From the NCBI RefSeq assembly GCF_020831405.1, contig NZ_JAJHPU010000023.1, forward strand, positions 1 to 59,763: a stretch of 59,763 bases of DNA, written 5' to 3'. Under the pieces are notes generated by a model that did no database searches, was not told the origin of the DNA, and saw nothing but the letters and a program-made list of their open reading frames with translations. The stretch comes from Pseudomonas oryzagri. Lineage in GTDB: Bacteria > Pseudomonadota > Gammaproteobacteria > Pseudomonadales > Pseudomonadaceae. Numbering within the stretch: the stretch's first letter is position 1; each line of letters begins with the position of its first letter. Made by a program: the position numbers and the translations under genes. Shown here in pieces: positions 50,857-59,763 of this stretch.

Positions 50857-51044
50857 AAGCTGTCTAGCACGGGGCTCACCGGCCGGTCCTGCCACTCCGT
50901 GGCCGGCCAGCGGTCCCTTGCGTGCATGCACGAGCGGCGCCCCGGCCGCTCCGAGTCGCACGGCGCCCTGGCGCCCGTCGCGACTCGATTCGATAAGAAT
51001 AACGAGAGGTGGCCGACAGGCCATCTCCGCAGAGAGGTAATAGG

Positions 51045-52238
51045 GTGGACAAGAACAACAGCGGCATTCATGCCCTGGCCGGGCTCGATCTGGCCGAATA
51101 CGACCGCCTGGTCGCATCCCTGTACGACGCCGCGCTGGACAGTCGCCTGTGGAATATCCCCATGGAGCACCTGCGCGAACTGTTCCAGGCCAACTACGTC
51201 ACGCTGATCCTGCGCATCCCCGACCAGTCGGACGCCGGCCTGATGATCGTCGCCGGCAATATCGAAGGCGAGGGCAAGGTCACCTACCTGACTTATCCGC
51301 ACTCCAGCACCCCGTTCATCAACCAGCCGGCCGACAAGGTGTTCACCGTCGACGACCTGATGAGCGAGAAGGACTGGCGGGCCTCCTCCTACTTCCAGCA
51401 CTGGTGCTGTCCCAAGGACGTGTTCCACGTGATGGGCGTGGACATCGCCACCCCCGATTCCGGCAAGCTGCGTTTTCGCATCACCCGCCCGGAATCCGCG
51501 CCGGCCTTCTCGGCGCGCGACCGCGCGCTGTGCGAGCTGATCCTGCCGCACCTGCGCCGCGCCCTGAACATGCATAACCAGCTGGACCGCAGCCAGTCGA
51601 TGGGCACGCTCTACTCGCAGGCAATCAGCCGTCTGTCGGTGGCCACCATCGTCCTCGACGAGAGCGGCCGCGTGCTGCAGCACAACCCCATCGCCCAGGA
51701 ACTGCTCACCAGCGCCGACGGCCTCAAGCTGGTCGCCGGCCGCCTGGAGGCCTCCTACCCCAGCGACAATCGCGAGCTGCAGCGCCTGGTGCGCGGCGCC
51801 TTCGCCCGCCAGGGCAAGGAGAGCCCGCCGATCGCCGAGGCGGTGTCGATCACCCGGCCTTCCGGCCAGGTCAGTCTGGTGGTGGTGGTGGAGTCGGTGC
51901 CTTCGCTGGAGTGGGCGGAAAGCAAGGGCCAGCCGGCGGTGGTGGTGTATATCCGCGATGCGGTCGGCAAGTCGCTGGCCAGCACCGCGGTGCCCAAGCA
52001 GCTGTTCAACCTGACCCCGGCGGAAACCGCGCTGTCGCTCGAGCTGGCCAACGGCCTGTCGCTGGAGGAGGCCGCCGAGAAGCTGAACATCCGCCGCAAC
52101 ACCGCCCGCGCCCACCTGCGCGCGATCTTCTCCAAGACCGGGGTGCGCCGGCAGACCGAACTGGTGCGCGTCATGCTCAACAGCGTGATGGCGCTGGGCC
52201 AGGCCGATCTCCCCTCCGACCGCCTGCGCGGCGGCTGA
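51045..52238 (+). CDS. LuxR-family regulator with PAS-like region (TeiR-like candidate)
   Basis: This 397-aa protein has an N-terminal sensor region, a PAS-like middle (ISRLSVATIVLDESGRVLQH) and a C-terminal LuxR HTH: LTPAETALSLELANGLSLEE, AAEKLNIRRNTARAHLRAIF, SKTGVRRQTELVRVMLNSVM. It resembles the testosterone-induced regulator TeiR of Comamonas in architecture. The GTG at 51045 has AGAGAGG 7 bp upstream. An in-frame GTG at 51009 overlaps another GAGAGG. It sits next to the 3-alpha-HSD-like gene, whose promoter has the best copy of the dyad, so it may activate the steroid regulon (inference). Confidence 0.83.
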   Translation: MDKNNSGIHALAGLDLAEYDRLVASLYDAALDSRLWNIPMEHLRELFQANYVTLILRIPDQSDAGLMIVAGNIEGEGKVTYLTYPHSSTPFINQPADKVFTVDDLMSEKDWRASSYFQHWCCPKDVFHVMGVDIATPDSGKLRFRITRPESAPAFSARDRALCELILPHLRRALNMHNQLDRSQSMGTLYSQAISRLSVATIVLDESGRVLQHNPIAQELLTSADGLKLVAGRLEASYPSDNRELQRLVRGAFARQGKESPPIAEAVSITRPSGQVSLVVVVESVPSLEWAESKGQPAVVVYIRDAVGKSLASTAVPKQLFNLTPAETALSLELANGLSLEEAAEKLNIRRNTARAHLRAIFSKTGVRRQTELVRVMLNSVMALGQADLPSDRLRGG

Positions 52239-52250
52239 AGCGCGCCCGGA

Positions 52251-52274
52251 CGAATCGTCCGCTTGGACGATTCG
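52251..52274 (+). promoter_or_regulatory. Putative regulatory dyad, site 6 (perfect)
   Basis: CGAATCGTCC-GCTT-GGACGATTCG: perfect 10-bp arms. The core 52254-52271 matches the family. It ends 84 bp before the 3-alpha-HSD-like start; -10-like TAGAGT lies about 22 bp beyond the core. Confidence 0.72.
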
Positions 52275-52357
52275 ACGCGCGTCGGGCGCCTCCTAGAGTG
52301 GGGCCGCCCCAGCCATTTCGGCCCAGCCATCCGGCCCGGCCATTGAGGAGAGATTCC

Positions 52358-53122
52358 ATGCCAGTCACAGCTGTCAGCGGTTCCGCGTCGGGTATCGGCG
52401 CCGCCGTGTGCGACGCCCTGCGCGCCGCCGGCCACCAGATCATCGGCATCGACCGCGCCAACGCCGAGGTGATCGCCGACCTGTCCACCGCCGAGGGTCG
52501 CCGGGCCGCGGTCGAGGCCGTGCTCGCCCGTTGCGACGGCGTGCTCGACGGCCTGGTGTGCTGCGCCGGCCTCGGCGTCACCGCGCCGTCGGCCCTGATC
52601 GTCGCGGTCAACCACTTCGGCGTCACCGCGCTGGTCGACGGCCTGGCCGACGCGCTGGCGCGCGGCGAGCGGGGCGCGGCGGTGGTGATCGGCTCGGTGG
52701 CGGCGACCCAGCCGGGCGCCGACAGCCAGCCGATGACCGAGGCCATGCTGGCCGGCGACGAGGCGCTCGCCCTTGCCTTGGCCGGCGAACTGAACCAGGC
52801 GCACTTCGCCTACGCCAGCTCCAAGTACGCGGTGACCCGCTACGCTCGCCAGAAGGCGGTGGAGTGGGGCGGCCGCGGCCTGCGCCTCAACGTGGTAGCG
52901 CCAGGCGCGGTGGAGACCCCGCTGCTGCAGTCATCCAAGGACGATCCGCGCTTCGGCCAGGCGGTGCGCGACTTCGTCGCCCCGCTGGGCCGCTCCGGCC
53001 GCCCGGCGGAGATCGCCGCGCTGGTCGCCTTCCTGCAGTCGCCGCAGGCGAGCTTCATGCACGGCACTGTGGTATTCGTCGATGGCGGCATGGATGCGAT
53101 GGTGCGTCCGGCGAGCTTCTGA
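52358..53122 (+). CDS. hsdA: 3-alpha-hydroxysteroid dehydrogenase/carbonyl reductase (HsdA-like)
   Basis: This 254-aa SDR closely follows the pattern of Comamonas testosteroni HsdA: SGSASGIGAAVCDALRAAGH (cofactor loop), IIGIDRANAEVIADLSTAEG, DGLVCCAGLG in place of NNAG, AYASSKYAVT with Tyr-x3-Lys, and a C-terminal VVFVDGGMDAMVRPASF. HsdA interconverts 3-alpha-hydroxy and 3-oxo steroids with NAD(H), the entry step for bile acids. GAGGAG precedes the ATG. A palindromic terminator follows the stop by 18 bp. Confidence 0.88.
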   Translation: MPVTAVSGSASGIGAAVCDALRAAGHQIIGIDRANAEVIADLSTAEGRRAAVEAVLARCDGVLDGLVCCAGLGVTAPSALIVAVNHFGVTALVDGLADALARGERGAAVVIGSVAATQPGADSQPMTEAMLAGDEALALALAGELNQAHFAYASSKYAVTRYARQKAVEWGGRGLRLNVVAPGAVETPLLQSSKDDPRFGQAVRDFVAPLGRSGRPAEIAALVAFLQSPQASFMHGTVVFVDGGMDAMVRPASF

Positions 53123-53140
53123 TTCCGCCGTGCGACAGGC

Positions 53141-53168
53141 GAGGCCACCCGCGGGTGGCCTCGTCGTT
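53141..53168 (+). terminator. Terminator after the 3-alpha-HSD-like gene
   Basis: GAGGCCACCCGCGGGTGGCCTC (53141-53162 is a 22-bp perfect palindrome, 11-bp arms) followed by GTCGTTTCT. A second hairpin GGCGTTGG/CCAACGCC lies at about 53190-53226. Confidence 0.65.
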
Positions 53169-53243
53169 TCTGGAGCACGCGGACGGCGCCCGGCGTTGGC
53201 GATGCTCCGCCGGGTGTCCAACGCCAGGATGGCCTCGTCGTTT

Positions 53244-53261
53244 CTGGTCCGAATTGACGAT
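53244..53261 (+). promoter_or_regulatory. Putative regulatory dyad, site 7
   Basis: CTGGTC-CGAATT-GACGAT, 225 bp upstream of the SDR at 53487 with a REP-like element in between. The left half partly comes from a 17-bp direct repeat (GGCCTCGTCGTTTCTGG at 53157 and 53231). -10-like AAGACT lies about 24 bp beyond. Confidence 0.45.
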
Positions 53262-53335
53262 GACCGCCGCGGCGCCCAGCGCCAAGACTGGCCCGCAGGG
53301 CAAGCACATGAACAGCGTCCGGGCCCACGCAAACC

Positions 53336-53434
53336 CTGTAGGGGCGAATTCATTCGCCAAGGGGTGCGAAGCGCCCCCAGGAGGCATCCAGGGCAGGCCG
53401 TTGGCCTGCTTGGCGAATGAATTCGCCCCTGCAG
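53336..53434. repeat. REP-like inverted repeat, copy 9
   Basis: CCTGTAGGGGCGAATTCATT and its complement (one base changed, TGCAGG end) flank a 50-bp loop. Confidence 0.86.
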
Positions 53435-53486
53435 GAGATTGGCCCGGCCAGGCGCCTGGCCGAGGATTTCACTGAAGGAGTCTGCA

Positions 53487-54335
53487 ATGAACAAGGTGGC
53501 ATTCATCACCGGCGCCAGCCGGGGTATCGGCCGCGAGACCGCGCTGGCCTTCGCCCGCGCCGGCTTCGACGTGGCGATCAGCGCGCGCACCCTGGAGGAG
53601 GGCGAGTCCCACCAGCACGCGCTGCGCAACCCGGACGGCACGCCGCTGGCCGGCAGCCTGGCGGCGACCGCCGCGGCCATCCGTGAGCTGGGCCGGCAAG
53701 CCTTCGTGGTACGCATGGACCTGCTCGACGGCGAATCGGTGTGCGCAGCCTGCGCCGCCGTGCTCGAGCACTTCGGGCGCATCGACGTGCTGGTCAACAA
53801 CGCCATCTACCAGGGCAGCGACCTCAACCTGCCGTTCCTCGAACTCGAGGCCGATACCCTGCTGCGCGTCTACCAGGGCTACCTGCTGGCGCCGTTCCTG
53901 GCCACCCGCGCGGTGCTGCCGCAGATGCTCGAGCGCGGCGACGGGGTGATCATCAACGTCACCTCCGGCGCCGGCGAGAGCGATCCGCCGGTGGCGGCCG
54001 GGCACGGTGGCTGGGGCTACGCCTACGGCGCCGGCAAGGCCACGGTGTCGCGCCTGTCCGGGGTGCTCACCACCGAGCTGGGCGAGCGCGGCATCCGCGC
54101 CTTCACCCTCAACCCCGGCGTGGTCACCACCGAGGCGCTCAAGGCCACCATCGGCGACCAGGGCGTGATCGCCCTGCGCCGCGGCGTGGCGCCGCCCGAG
54201 GTGCCGGCGCAGGTGATGCTCTGGCTGGCCACCGCGCCCGAGGCCGGGCAGTTCCAGAAGCGCACCATCGCCGCCCAGCCGTTCGCGCTGGAGCAGGGCA
54301 TAGTCGCCGACTGGCGGGCGCCGGCCGGCGCCTGA
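53487..54335 (+). CDS. Short-chain dehydrogenase/reductase
   Basis: This 282-aa SDR has TGASRGIG at the N-terminus, NNAI instead of NNAG, TSGAGESDPPVAAGHGGWGY with Ser and a Tyr-x3-Lys pair in YGAGKATVSR, and a long, unusual loop (EGESHQHALRNPDGTPLAGS) after the ADP-ribose site. It is likely an oxidoreductase for a hydroxyl or keto group of a steroid (inference from context). The ATG at 53487 follows AAGGAG. It stands alone between a REP-like element and a larger inverted repeat. Confidence 0.82.
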   Translation: MNKVAFITGASRGIGRETALAFARAGFDVAISARTLEEGESHQHALRNPDGTPLAGSLAATAAAIRELGRQAFVVRMDLLDGESVCAACAAVLEHFGRIDVLVNNAIYQGSDLNLPFLELEADTLLRVYQGYLLAPFLATRAVLPQMLERGDGVIINVTSGAGESDPPVAAGHGGWGYAYGAGKATVSRLSGVLTTELGERGIRAFTLNPGVVTTEALKATIGDQGVIALRRGVAPPEVPAQVMLWLATAPEAGQFQKRTIAAQPFALEQGIVADWRAPAGA

Positions 54336-54337
54336 AG

Positions 54338-54488
54338 GGCACTTCTAAAAACTACCTGCGTTGTCATCGCTGCGTTGAAAACAGGCCGGGACGCGGCGTC
54401 TCAAAATGCTCATTTACCACACGTAAACTGCGCTTTTTCGCCTGTTTTCGCCTTGCGCTGACTGCCTCGCCTACGTTTTTAGAGGTCC
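54338..54488. repeat. ~150-bp inverted-repeat element
   Basis: The ends CTTCTAAAAAC (54343-54353) and GTTTTTAGAGG (about 54475-54485) are near-complementary, and the interior has AAAATGCTCATTTACC and TTTTCGCCTGTTTTCGCC. I recall similar elements in other Pseudomonas genomes but cannot confirm. No coding content. Confidence 0.6.
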
Positions 54489-54504
54489 CCTGAAATCGCC
54501 TTTT

Positions 54505-54522
54505 CTAGTCCAAGCGGATGAT
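54505..54522 (+). promoter_or_regulatory. Putative regulatory dyad, site 8
   Basis: CTAGTC-CAAGCG-GATGAT, ending 108 bp before the KshA-like start. -10-like GAAGAT lies about 21 bp beyond. Confidence 0.55.
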
Positions 54523-54630
54523 GAACGCGCGGCGGCCGTCGGTGAAGATCGTCGGACGCCGCCGTCCGTCCCGCCCAGAGGCGCGGCCGGAGGGCGTCCC
54601 GTCTTGCGTGTGCCCAACGGAGAAAGCCCC

Positions 54631-55659
54631 ATGACCTCTAACAATATCAACAATGCGCTGCCGCCCCGTTTCGCGCGCGGCTGGCACTGCCTGGGTGTCG
54701 CCGACGACTACCGCGACGGCAAGCTGCACACCCTGAACATCTTCGGCGGCCGCCTGGTGGCCTTCGCCGAGGACAACGGCAAGATCAACATCCTCGACGC
54801 CCACTGCCCGCACATGGGCGCGGACCTGTCGCAGGGCACCCTGGAAGGCAACCGCGTGGTCTGCCCGTTCCACCACTGGCAGTTCGAGGGCAGCGGCCGC
54901 TGCGCCCAGATTCCCTACTGCGAGCGCATCCCGCCCAAGGCCAAGACCCGCTCCTGGCTGACCTGCGAGGAGAACGGCCTGCTGTTCGTCTGGAACAACC
55001 CCGAAGGCAAGGCGCCGGCCGCCGATGTGGTGATCCCGCACCTGCCGGAGATCGACAGCGACGAGTGGTCGCACGACTGGCACCTCGACACCCTGATCAT
55101 CGACACCCACCCGCGCGAGCTGGTCGACAACCTCGCCGACGCCCAGCACTTCGGCCCGGTGCACGGCACGCCGACCAAGTACTTCGCCAACGTGTTCGAG
55201 GGGCATGTCGCCCACCAGATATTCCATGGCGACTCGATCCGCCTGGGCGGCGACCTGGTCGCCGAGTCGGCCTACTTCGGCCCGGCCACCCACTTCACCC
55301 GCATGCGCGCGGTGTTCGAGGGCCTGGAAGTGCACTCGATCCTGCTCAACTGCCACGTGCCGATCACCACCAACAGCTTCGAGCTGCGCTTCGGCTGCCT
55401 GGTGAAGAAGATGCCGGGCTGGAGCGAGGAGCAGAACGAGGCGCTGGCCAAGGAGTACGTGCAGCAGAACCGCACCTCCTTCTACCAGGACGTGGACATC
55501 TGGAAGCACAAGGTCGCCATCAACAACCCGGTGCTCGCCGAGGGCGACGGCCCGGTCTACCAGCTGCGCGAGTGGTACCAGCAGTTCTACACCGACGAGG
55601 CCGAGGTACCGGCGGCAATGAGCGAGCGTCGCGAGATCGTCACCGTCGACAAGCGCTGA
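54631..55659 (+). CDS. kshA: Rieske oxygenase, 3-ketosteroid 9-alpha-hydroxylase KshA-like
   Basis: This 342-aa Rieske non-heme iron oxygenase has cluster ligands Cys59, His61, Cys78 and His81 (DAHCPHMGA; VVCPFHHWQF). The catalytic iron site includes His172 and His177 in DNLADAQHFGPVHG, and TPTKYFANVFEGHVAHQ matches the pattern I know from KshA. KshA hydroxylates C9 of androstadienedione and thereby opens ring B. It is somewhat short for KshA (about 380 aa). No reductase (KshB) gene is adjacent. It is a single-gene transcript with a strong terminator. The ATG at 54631 follows GGAG. Confidence 0.83.
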   Translation: MTSNNINNALPPRFARGWHCLGVADDYRDGKLHTLNIFGGRLVAFAEDNGKINILDAHCPHMGADLSQGTLEGNRVVCPFHHWQFEGSGRCAQIPYCERIPPKAKTRSWLTCEENGLLFVWNNPEGKAPAADVVIPHLPEIDSDEWSHDWHLDTLIIDTHPRELVDNLADAQHFGPVHGTPTKYFANVFEGHVAHQIFHGDSIRLGGDLVAESAYFGPATHFTRMRAVFEGLEVHSILLNCHVPITTNSFELRFGCLVKKMPGWSEEQNEALAKEYVQQNRTSFYQDVDIWKHKVAINNPVLAEGDGPVYQLREWYQQFYTDEAEVPAAMSERREIVTVDKR

Positions 55660-55675
55660 TCCGCCCGCAGTCCGT

Positions 55676-55703
55676 ACCGCCCGGCCTCCGCCGGGCGGTT
55701 TCG
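55676..55703 (+). terminator. Terminator after the KshA-like gene
   Basis: ACCGCCCGGC (55676-55685) pairs perfectly with GCCGGGCGGT (55690-55699) around CTCC, followed by TTCG. Confidence 0.8.
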
Positions 55704-55806
55704 TTTCGCTGCCGGCAAGATAACGGCAATAGTTCAAATGAACGAGGCTGATCGCTGCGCGTTGCCGTAAGTTGACTGCAACTATCCAGACGAACCCGGA
55801 GGTTGC

Positions 55807-56556
55807 ATGAAAGTCCTGGTCCCCGTGAAACGCGTGGTCGATTACAACGTGAAGGTCCGCGTCAAGGCGGATAATTCCGGCGTCGACCTGAGCAACGTGA
55901 AGATGGCGCTCAATCCCTTCTGCGAGATCGCCGTGGAAGAAGCCGTGCGCCTGAAGGAAAAGGGCATCGCCACTGAGGTGGTGGTGGTCTCAGTAGGCGC
56001 CAATGCCGCCCAGGAGCAGCTGCGCACCGCCCTGGCCCTCGGCGCCGACCGCGCCGTGCTGATCGAGAGCAATGACGAACTGGGCTCGCTGGCCGTCGCC
56101 AAGCTGCTCAAGGCCGTGGTCGACAAGGAACAGCCGCAGCTGGTCATCACCGGCAAGCAGGCCATCGACAGCGACAACAACCAGACCGGCCAGATGCTCG
56201 CCGCGCTGACCGGCTTCGCCCAGGGCACCTTCGCCTCCAAGGTCGAGGTGGCCGGCGACAAGGTCAACGTCACCCGCGAGATCGACGGCGGCCTGCAGAC
56301 CGTTTCCCTCAAGCTCCCGGCCATCGTCACCACCGACCTGCGCCTCAACGAGCCGCGCTACGCCTCGCTGCCGAACATCATGAAGGCCAAGAAGAAGCCG
56401 CTGGAGACCGTCACCCCCGATGCGCTGGGCGTCTCCACCGCCTCGACCGTGAAGACCCTCAAGGTCGAAGCCCCGGCTACCCGCCAGGCCGGCATCAAGG
56501 TCAAGTCGGTGGCCGAACTGGTCGAGAAACTGAAGAACGAAGCGAAGGTGATCTGA
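55807..56556 (+). CDS. etfB: Electron transfer flavoprotein beta subunit
   Basis: This 249-aa EtfB has [40 protein letters not shown], the AMP-binding region [20 protein letters not shown] and [20 protein letters not shown]. It accepts electrons from acyl-CoA dehydrogenases and passes them to ETF:ubiquinone oxidoreductase. GGAGG precedes the ATG. Its stop and the etfA start overlap by 1 bp. It serves the acyl-CoA dehydrogenases of the cell generally, including those encoded here. Confidence 0.95.
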   Translation: MKVLVPVKRVVDYNVKVRVKADNSGVDLSNVKMALNPFCEIAVEEAVRLKEKGIATEVVVVSVGANAAQEQLRTALALGADRAVLIESNDELGSLAVAKLLKAVVDKEQPQLVITGKQAIDSDNNQTGQMLAALTGFAQGTFASKVEVAGDKVNVTREIDGGLQTVSLKLPAIVTTDLRLNEPRYASLPNIMKAKKKPLETVTPDALGVSTASTVKTLKVEAPATRQAGIKVKSVAELVEKLKNEAKVI

Positions 56557-57488
56557 TGGCCATTCTCGTCATTGCCGAACACAACAACGCCGCACTGGCT
56601 GCCGCCACTCTCAATACCGTGGCCGCTGCCAGCCAGATCGGCGGCGACGTTCATGTGCTGGTCGCAGGTCAAGGCTGCGCCGCGGTGGCCGAAGCCGCCG
56701 CGAAAGTCGCCGGCGTCGCCAAGGTGCTGGTCGCCGACCACGCCGCCTTCGCCCACCAGCTGCCGGAAAACGTCGCGCCGCTGGTGGTCGAGCTGGCCCG
56801 CAGCGGCTACAGCCACGTGCTGGCCCCGGCCACCACCAATGGCAAGAACTATCTGCCGCGCGTCGCCGCGCTGCTCGACGTCGACCAGATCTCCGAGATC
56901 GTCAAGGTGGTCAGTGCCGACACCTTCCAGCGTCCGATCTACGCCGGCAACGCCATCGCCACCGTGCAGTCGAGCGCGGCGGTCAAGGTGATCACCGTGC
57001 GCGGCACCGGTTTCGATGCCGTGGCCGCCACCGGCGGCAGCGCGGCCATCGAGGCCATCGGCGCTTCCTGCGATACCGGCGTGTCCAGCTTCGTCGGCGA
57101 GGAAATCGCCAAGTCCGAACGCCCCGAGCTGACCGGCGCCAAGATCGTCGTTTCCGGCGGCCGCGGCATGCAGAACGGCGACAACTTCGCCCTGCTCTAC
57201 GCGGTGGCCGACAAGCTCGGCGCCGCCGTCGGTGCCTCGCGCGCCGCCGTCGACGCCGGCTTCGTGCCCAACGATATGCAGGTGGGCCAGACCGGCAAGA
57301 TCGTCGCTCCCGAGCTGTACGTGGCCGTCGGCATCAGCGGCGCCATCCAGCACCTGGCCGGTATGAAGGACTCGAAAGTGATCGTGGCGATCAACAAGGA
57401 CGAGGAGGCGCCGATCTTCCAGGTTGCCGACTACGGCCTGGTCGCCGACCTGTTCGAGGCCGTGCCCGAGCTGGAGCGCGCCCTGTAA
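56556..57488 (+). CDS. etfA: Electron transfer flavoprotein alpha subunit
   Basis: This 310-aa EtfA contains [40 protein letters not shown] and the C-terminal FAD domain with [40 protein letters not shown] and [20 protein letters not shown]. It binds the FAD of the ETF heterodimer. It is directly coupled to etfB. A REP-like element follows. Confidence 0.95.
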   Translation: MAILVIAEHNNAALAAATLNTVAAASQIGGDVHVLVAGQGCAAVAEAAAKVAGVAKVLVADHAAFAHQLPENVAPLVVELARSGYSHVLAPATTNGKNYLPRVAALLDVDQISEIVKVVSADTFQRPIYAGNAIATVQSSAAVKVITVRGTGFDAVAATGGSAAIEAIGASCDTGVSSFVGEEIAKSERPELTGAKIVVSGGRGMQNGDNFALLYAVADKLGAAVGASRAAVDAGFVPNDMQVGQTGKIVAPELYVAVGISGAIQHLAGMKDSKVIVAINKDEEAPIFQVADYGLVADLFEAVPELERAL

Positions 57489-57516
57489 CGCCAGGTCGCA
57501 TGGGCGACCTGCTCCC

Positions 57517-57576
57517 CTGTAGGGGCGAATTCATTCGCCTTGCGGAGTGTTCCGGCGAATAACTTCGCCCCTACAG
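57517..57576. repeat. REP-like inverted repeat, copy 10
   Basis: CTGTAGGGGCGAATTCATTC and GCGAATAACTTCGCCCCTAC are imperfect arms around a short loop. Confidence 0.8.
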
Positions 57577-57628
57577 TCCGGACATTGGCTCCATACGCTT
57601 GCCCTGCACCCATTCCCGGGGGACTGCC

Positions 57629-58396
57629 ATGACCGATTCACCACTGCTCGTCGAGCGCAGCGGGGCCGTCGCCCAGCTGCGCTTCAACCGTCCTGACGTG
57701 CTCAACGCGCTGGACGTCGATCTGGCCCACGCGCTGCTGGAAAGCTGCCGGTCGCTGGCCGGCGACAGCGCCGTGCGCGTCGTCGTGCTCGCCGGCAACG
57801 GCCGCGCCTTCATGGCCGGCGGCGACCTGGCGGCGATGCGCGCCGCGCCGGTGGAAGCCGCCGACGCGCTGATCCGCCCGCTGCACCAGGCGGTGCAACT
57901 GCTCGCCGAGATGCCCAAGCCGGTGCTGGCCAGCGTGCATGGCGCCGCCGCCGGCGCCGGCATGAGCCTGATGCTGGGCGCCGATCTGGCCATCGCCGCC
58001 GAGGGCACGCGCTTCAACTTCGCCTACACCGACATCGCCACCAATTGCGACGGCGGCGCCTCCTGGGCGCTGCCGCGCCTGCTCGGCCTGCGCAAGGCGC
58101 TGGAAGTCGCCCTGCTGGCCGAGCCGTTCGATGCCGCCGAAGCGCTGCGCCTGGGCCTGGTCAACCGCGTGGTGGCGGCCGAGCGCCTGGCCGAAACCAC
58201 CCTGGAAATGGCCGAACGCCTGGCCGGGCGCGCGCCGCATGCCCTGGCCAATCTCAAGCGCCTGCTGCGCAGTTCGCTGCAGCAGCCGCTGGCCGAGCAG
58301 CTGCAGGCCGAGCACCAGGGCTTCCTCGACTGCGCCGCTCGTCCCGAATTCGTCACAGCCATCGACGCATTCTATGCACGGCGCAAGCGCGGCTGA
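57629..58396 (+). CDS. Enoyl-CoA hydratase/isomerase-family protein
   Basis: This 255-aa crotonase-fold protein contains VLAGNGRAFMAGGDLAAMRA and VHGAAAGAGMSLMLGADLAI (oxyanion hole) and FAYTDIATNCDGGASWALPR. The Glu positions used by hydratases are replaced (Thr/Asn region), so isomerase or another crotonase activity is possible. It lies between etfA and pntA, but REP-like sequence and 80 bp of spacing suggest its own transcript. The ATG at 57629 follows GGGGGA. Confidence 0.84.
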   Translation: MTDSPLLVERSGAVAQLRFNRPDVLNALDVDLAHALLESCRSLAGDSAVRVVVLAGNGRAFMAGGDLAAMRAAPVEAADALIRPLHQAVQLLAEMPKPVLASVHGAAAGAGMSLMLGADLAIAAEGTRFNFAYTDIATNCDGGASWALPRLLGLRKALEVALLAEPFDAAEALRLGLVNRVVAAERLAETTLEMAERLAGRAPHALANLKRLLRSSLQQPLAEQLQAEHQGFLDCAARPEFVTAIDAFYARRKRG

Positions 58397-58476
58397 CCGC
58401 CACATCAATCCGCTGGGCAGGTGAATCGGTTTCAGCGATTGGCCTGCTTCAAGACCCCAAGAACAAGGAGAAAGGA

Positions 58477-59676
<1,200 letters not shown>

Positions 59677-59686
59677 GGACACTGCC

Positions 59687-59763
59687 ATGGACCCGATTTC
59701 CGACGGTCTCTACAACCTGATCATCTTCGTGCTGGCGATCTACGTCGGCTACCACGTGGTGTG
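59687..59763 (+). CDS. NAD(P) transhydrogenase subunit PntAB, partial
   Basis: The frame reads MDPISDGLYNLIIFVLAIYV then GYHVV and leaves the window. The hydrophobic helix and position after pntA identify the small membrane subunit (alpha-2). Confidence 0.85.
   Translation, partial: MDPISDGLYNLIIFVLAIYVGYHVV

Noticed and set aside
48331-51117. A 928-codon minus-strand frame opposite the RND transporter
   Set aside because: Composition is His/Gln/Asp/Gly-biased, has no domain, and is the complement of a clear transporter gene.
1557-57576. Repeated GAATTCATTCGCCCC units as a CRISPR array
   Set aside because: Copies are kilobases apart, arranged as single hairpins with no spacer ladder and no cas genes.

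Overview
The window looks like chromosome of a high-GC gammaproteobacterium, most likely a Pseudomonas or close relative. The reasons are codon use, an orphan ccoN cytochrome oxidase gene, sixA, puuE, an etfBA-pntA neighbourhood, and about ten copies of a REP-like inverted repeat built on GGGGCGAATTCATTCGCC. The dominant content is aerobic steroid or bile-acid catabolism. No tRNA, rRNA, CRISPR or intact insertion sequence was seen.

Layout. (1) 1-915: a terminator and a HigB/HigA-type toxin-antitoxin pair whose toxin carries an in-frame TAG. (2) 1076-16778: steroid region I. On the minus strand are a SnoaL-like protein, an OYE-type Fe-S flavoprotein, an HsaD-type hydrolase and an MFS transporter. 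Diverging on the plus strand are two SDRs, a SnoaL/BaiE-like protein, an OYE reductase, an acyl-CoA synthetase and an MBL hydrolase, then a DUF1302 outer-membrane protein, then a thiolase-like aldolase with a DUF35-MaoC partner. The gene families match those of the clostridial bai (bile acid 7-dehydroxylation) operon. (3) 16885-24026: housekeeping genes (orphan ccoN plus a 55-aa protein, a helical protein, a lipoprotein, sixA, GNAT, puuE, DUF1428). (4) 24027-29165: a low-GC run of small, mostly unknown minus-strand genes separated by attC-like sites, in two runs that each begin at a homologous ~200-bp repeat. It looks like an integron cassette remnant with no integrase visible. (5) 29222-32273: TauD-like dioxygenase, class II aldolase-like protein and an AraC regulator. 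(6) 32741-46974: the C/D-ring and central steroid module (hsaC-like, ipdA, ipdB, enoyl-CoA hydratase, ipdC-like, echA20-like, two acyl-CoA dehydrogenases, thiolase, SDRs, MaoC, second thiolase), interrupted by a minus-strand fic gene. (7) 47365-55659: YCF48 protein, RND/MMPL transporter, LuxR-type regulator, 3-alpha-HSD-like SDR, another SDR and a KshA-like Rieske oxygenase. (8) 55807-59763: etfB, etfA, an enoyl-CoA hydratase, pntA and the start of the next pnt subunit.

How the genes work together (inference from families). Substrate may enter through the MFS transporter and the DUF1302/RND/YCF48 envelope system and be activated by the acyl-CoA synthetase. The side chain would be shortened by the thiolase/DUF35 aldolase pair. 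Hydroxyls and double bonds on the nucleus would be handled by SDRs, SnoaL dehydratases and OYE reductases. The nucleus would be opened through 9-alpha-hydroxylation (KshA), meta-cleavage (HsaC) and C-C hydrolysis (HsaD), and the remaining C/D rings degraded by the Ipd/EchA20/acyl-CoA dehydrogenase/thiolase set, with EtfAB as electron acceptor. KstD, HsaA/B, KshB and HsaE/F/G are not in the window.

The most notable non-coding signal is an 18-bp dyad, ATCGTC-N6-GACGAT and variants. It lies 59-225 bp upstream of eight steroid genes or operons, with a -10-like hexamer about 21-24 bp beyond each copy. The LuxR-type protein encoded at 51045 is the natural candidate to bind it. All motif and domain calls were made by eye; no database search was run.
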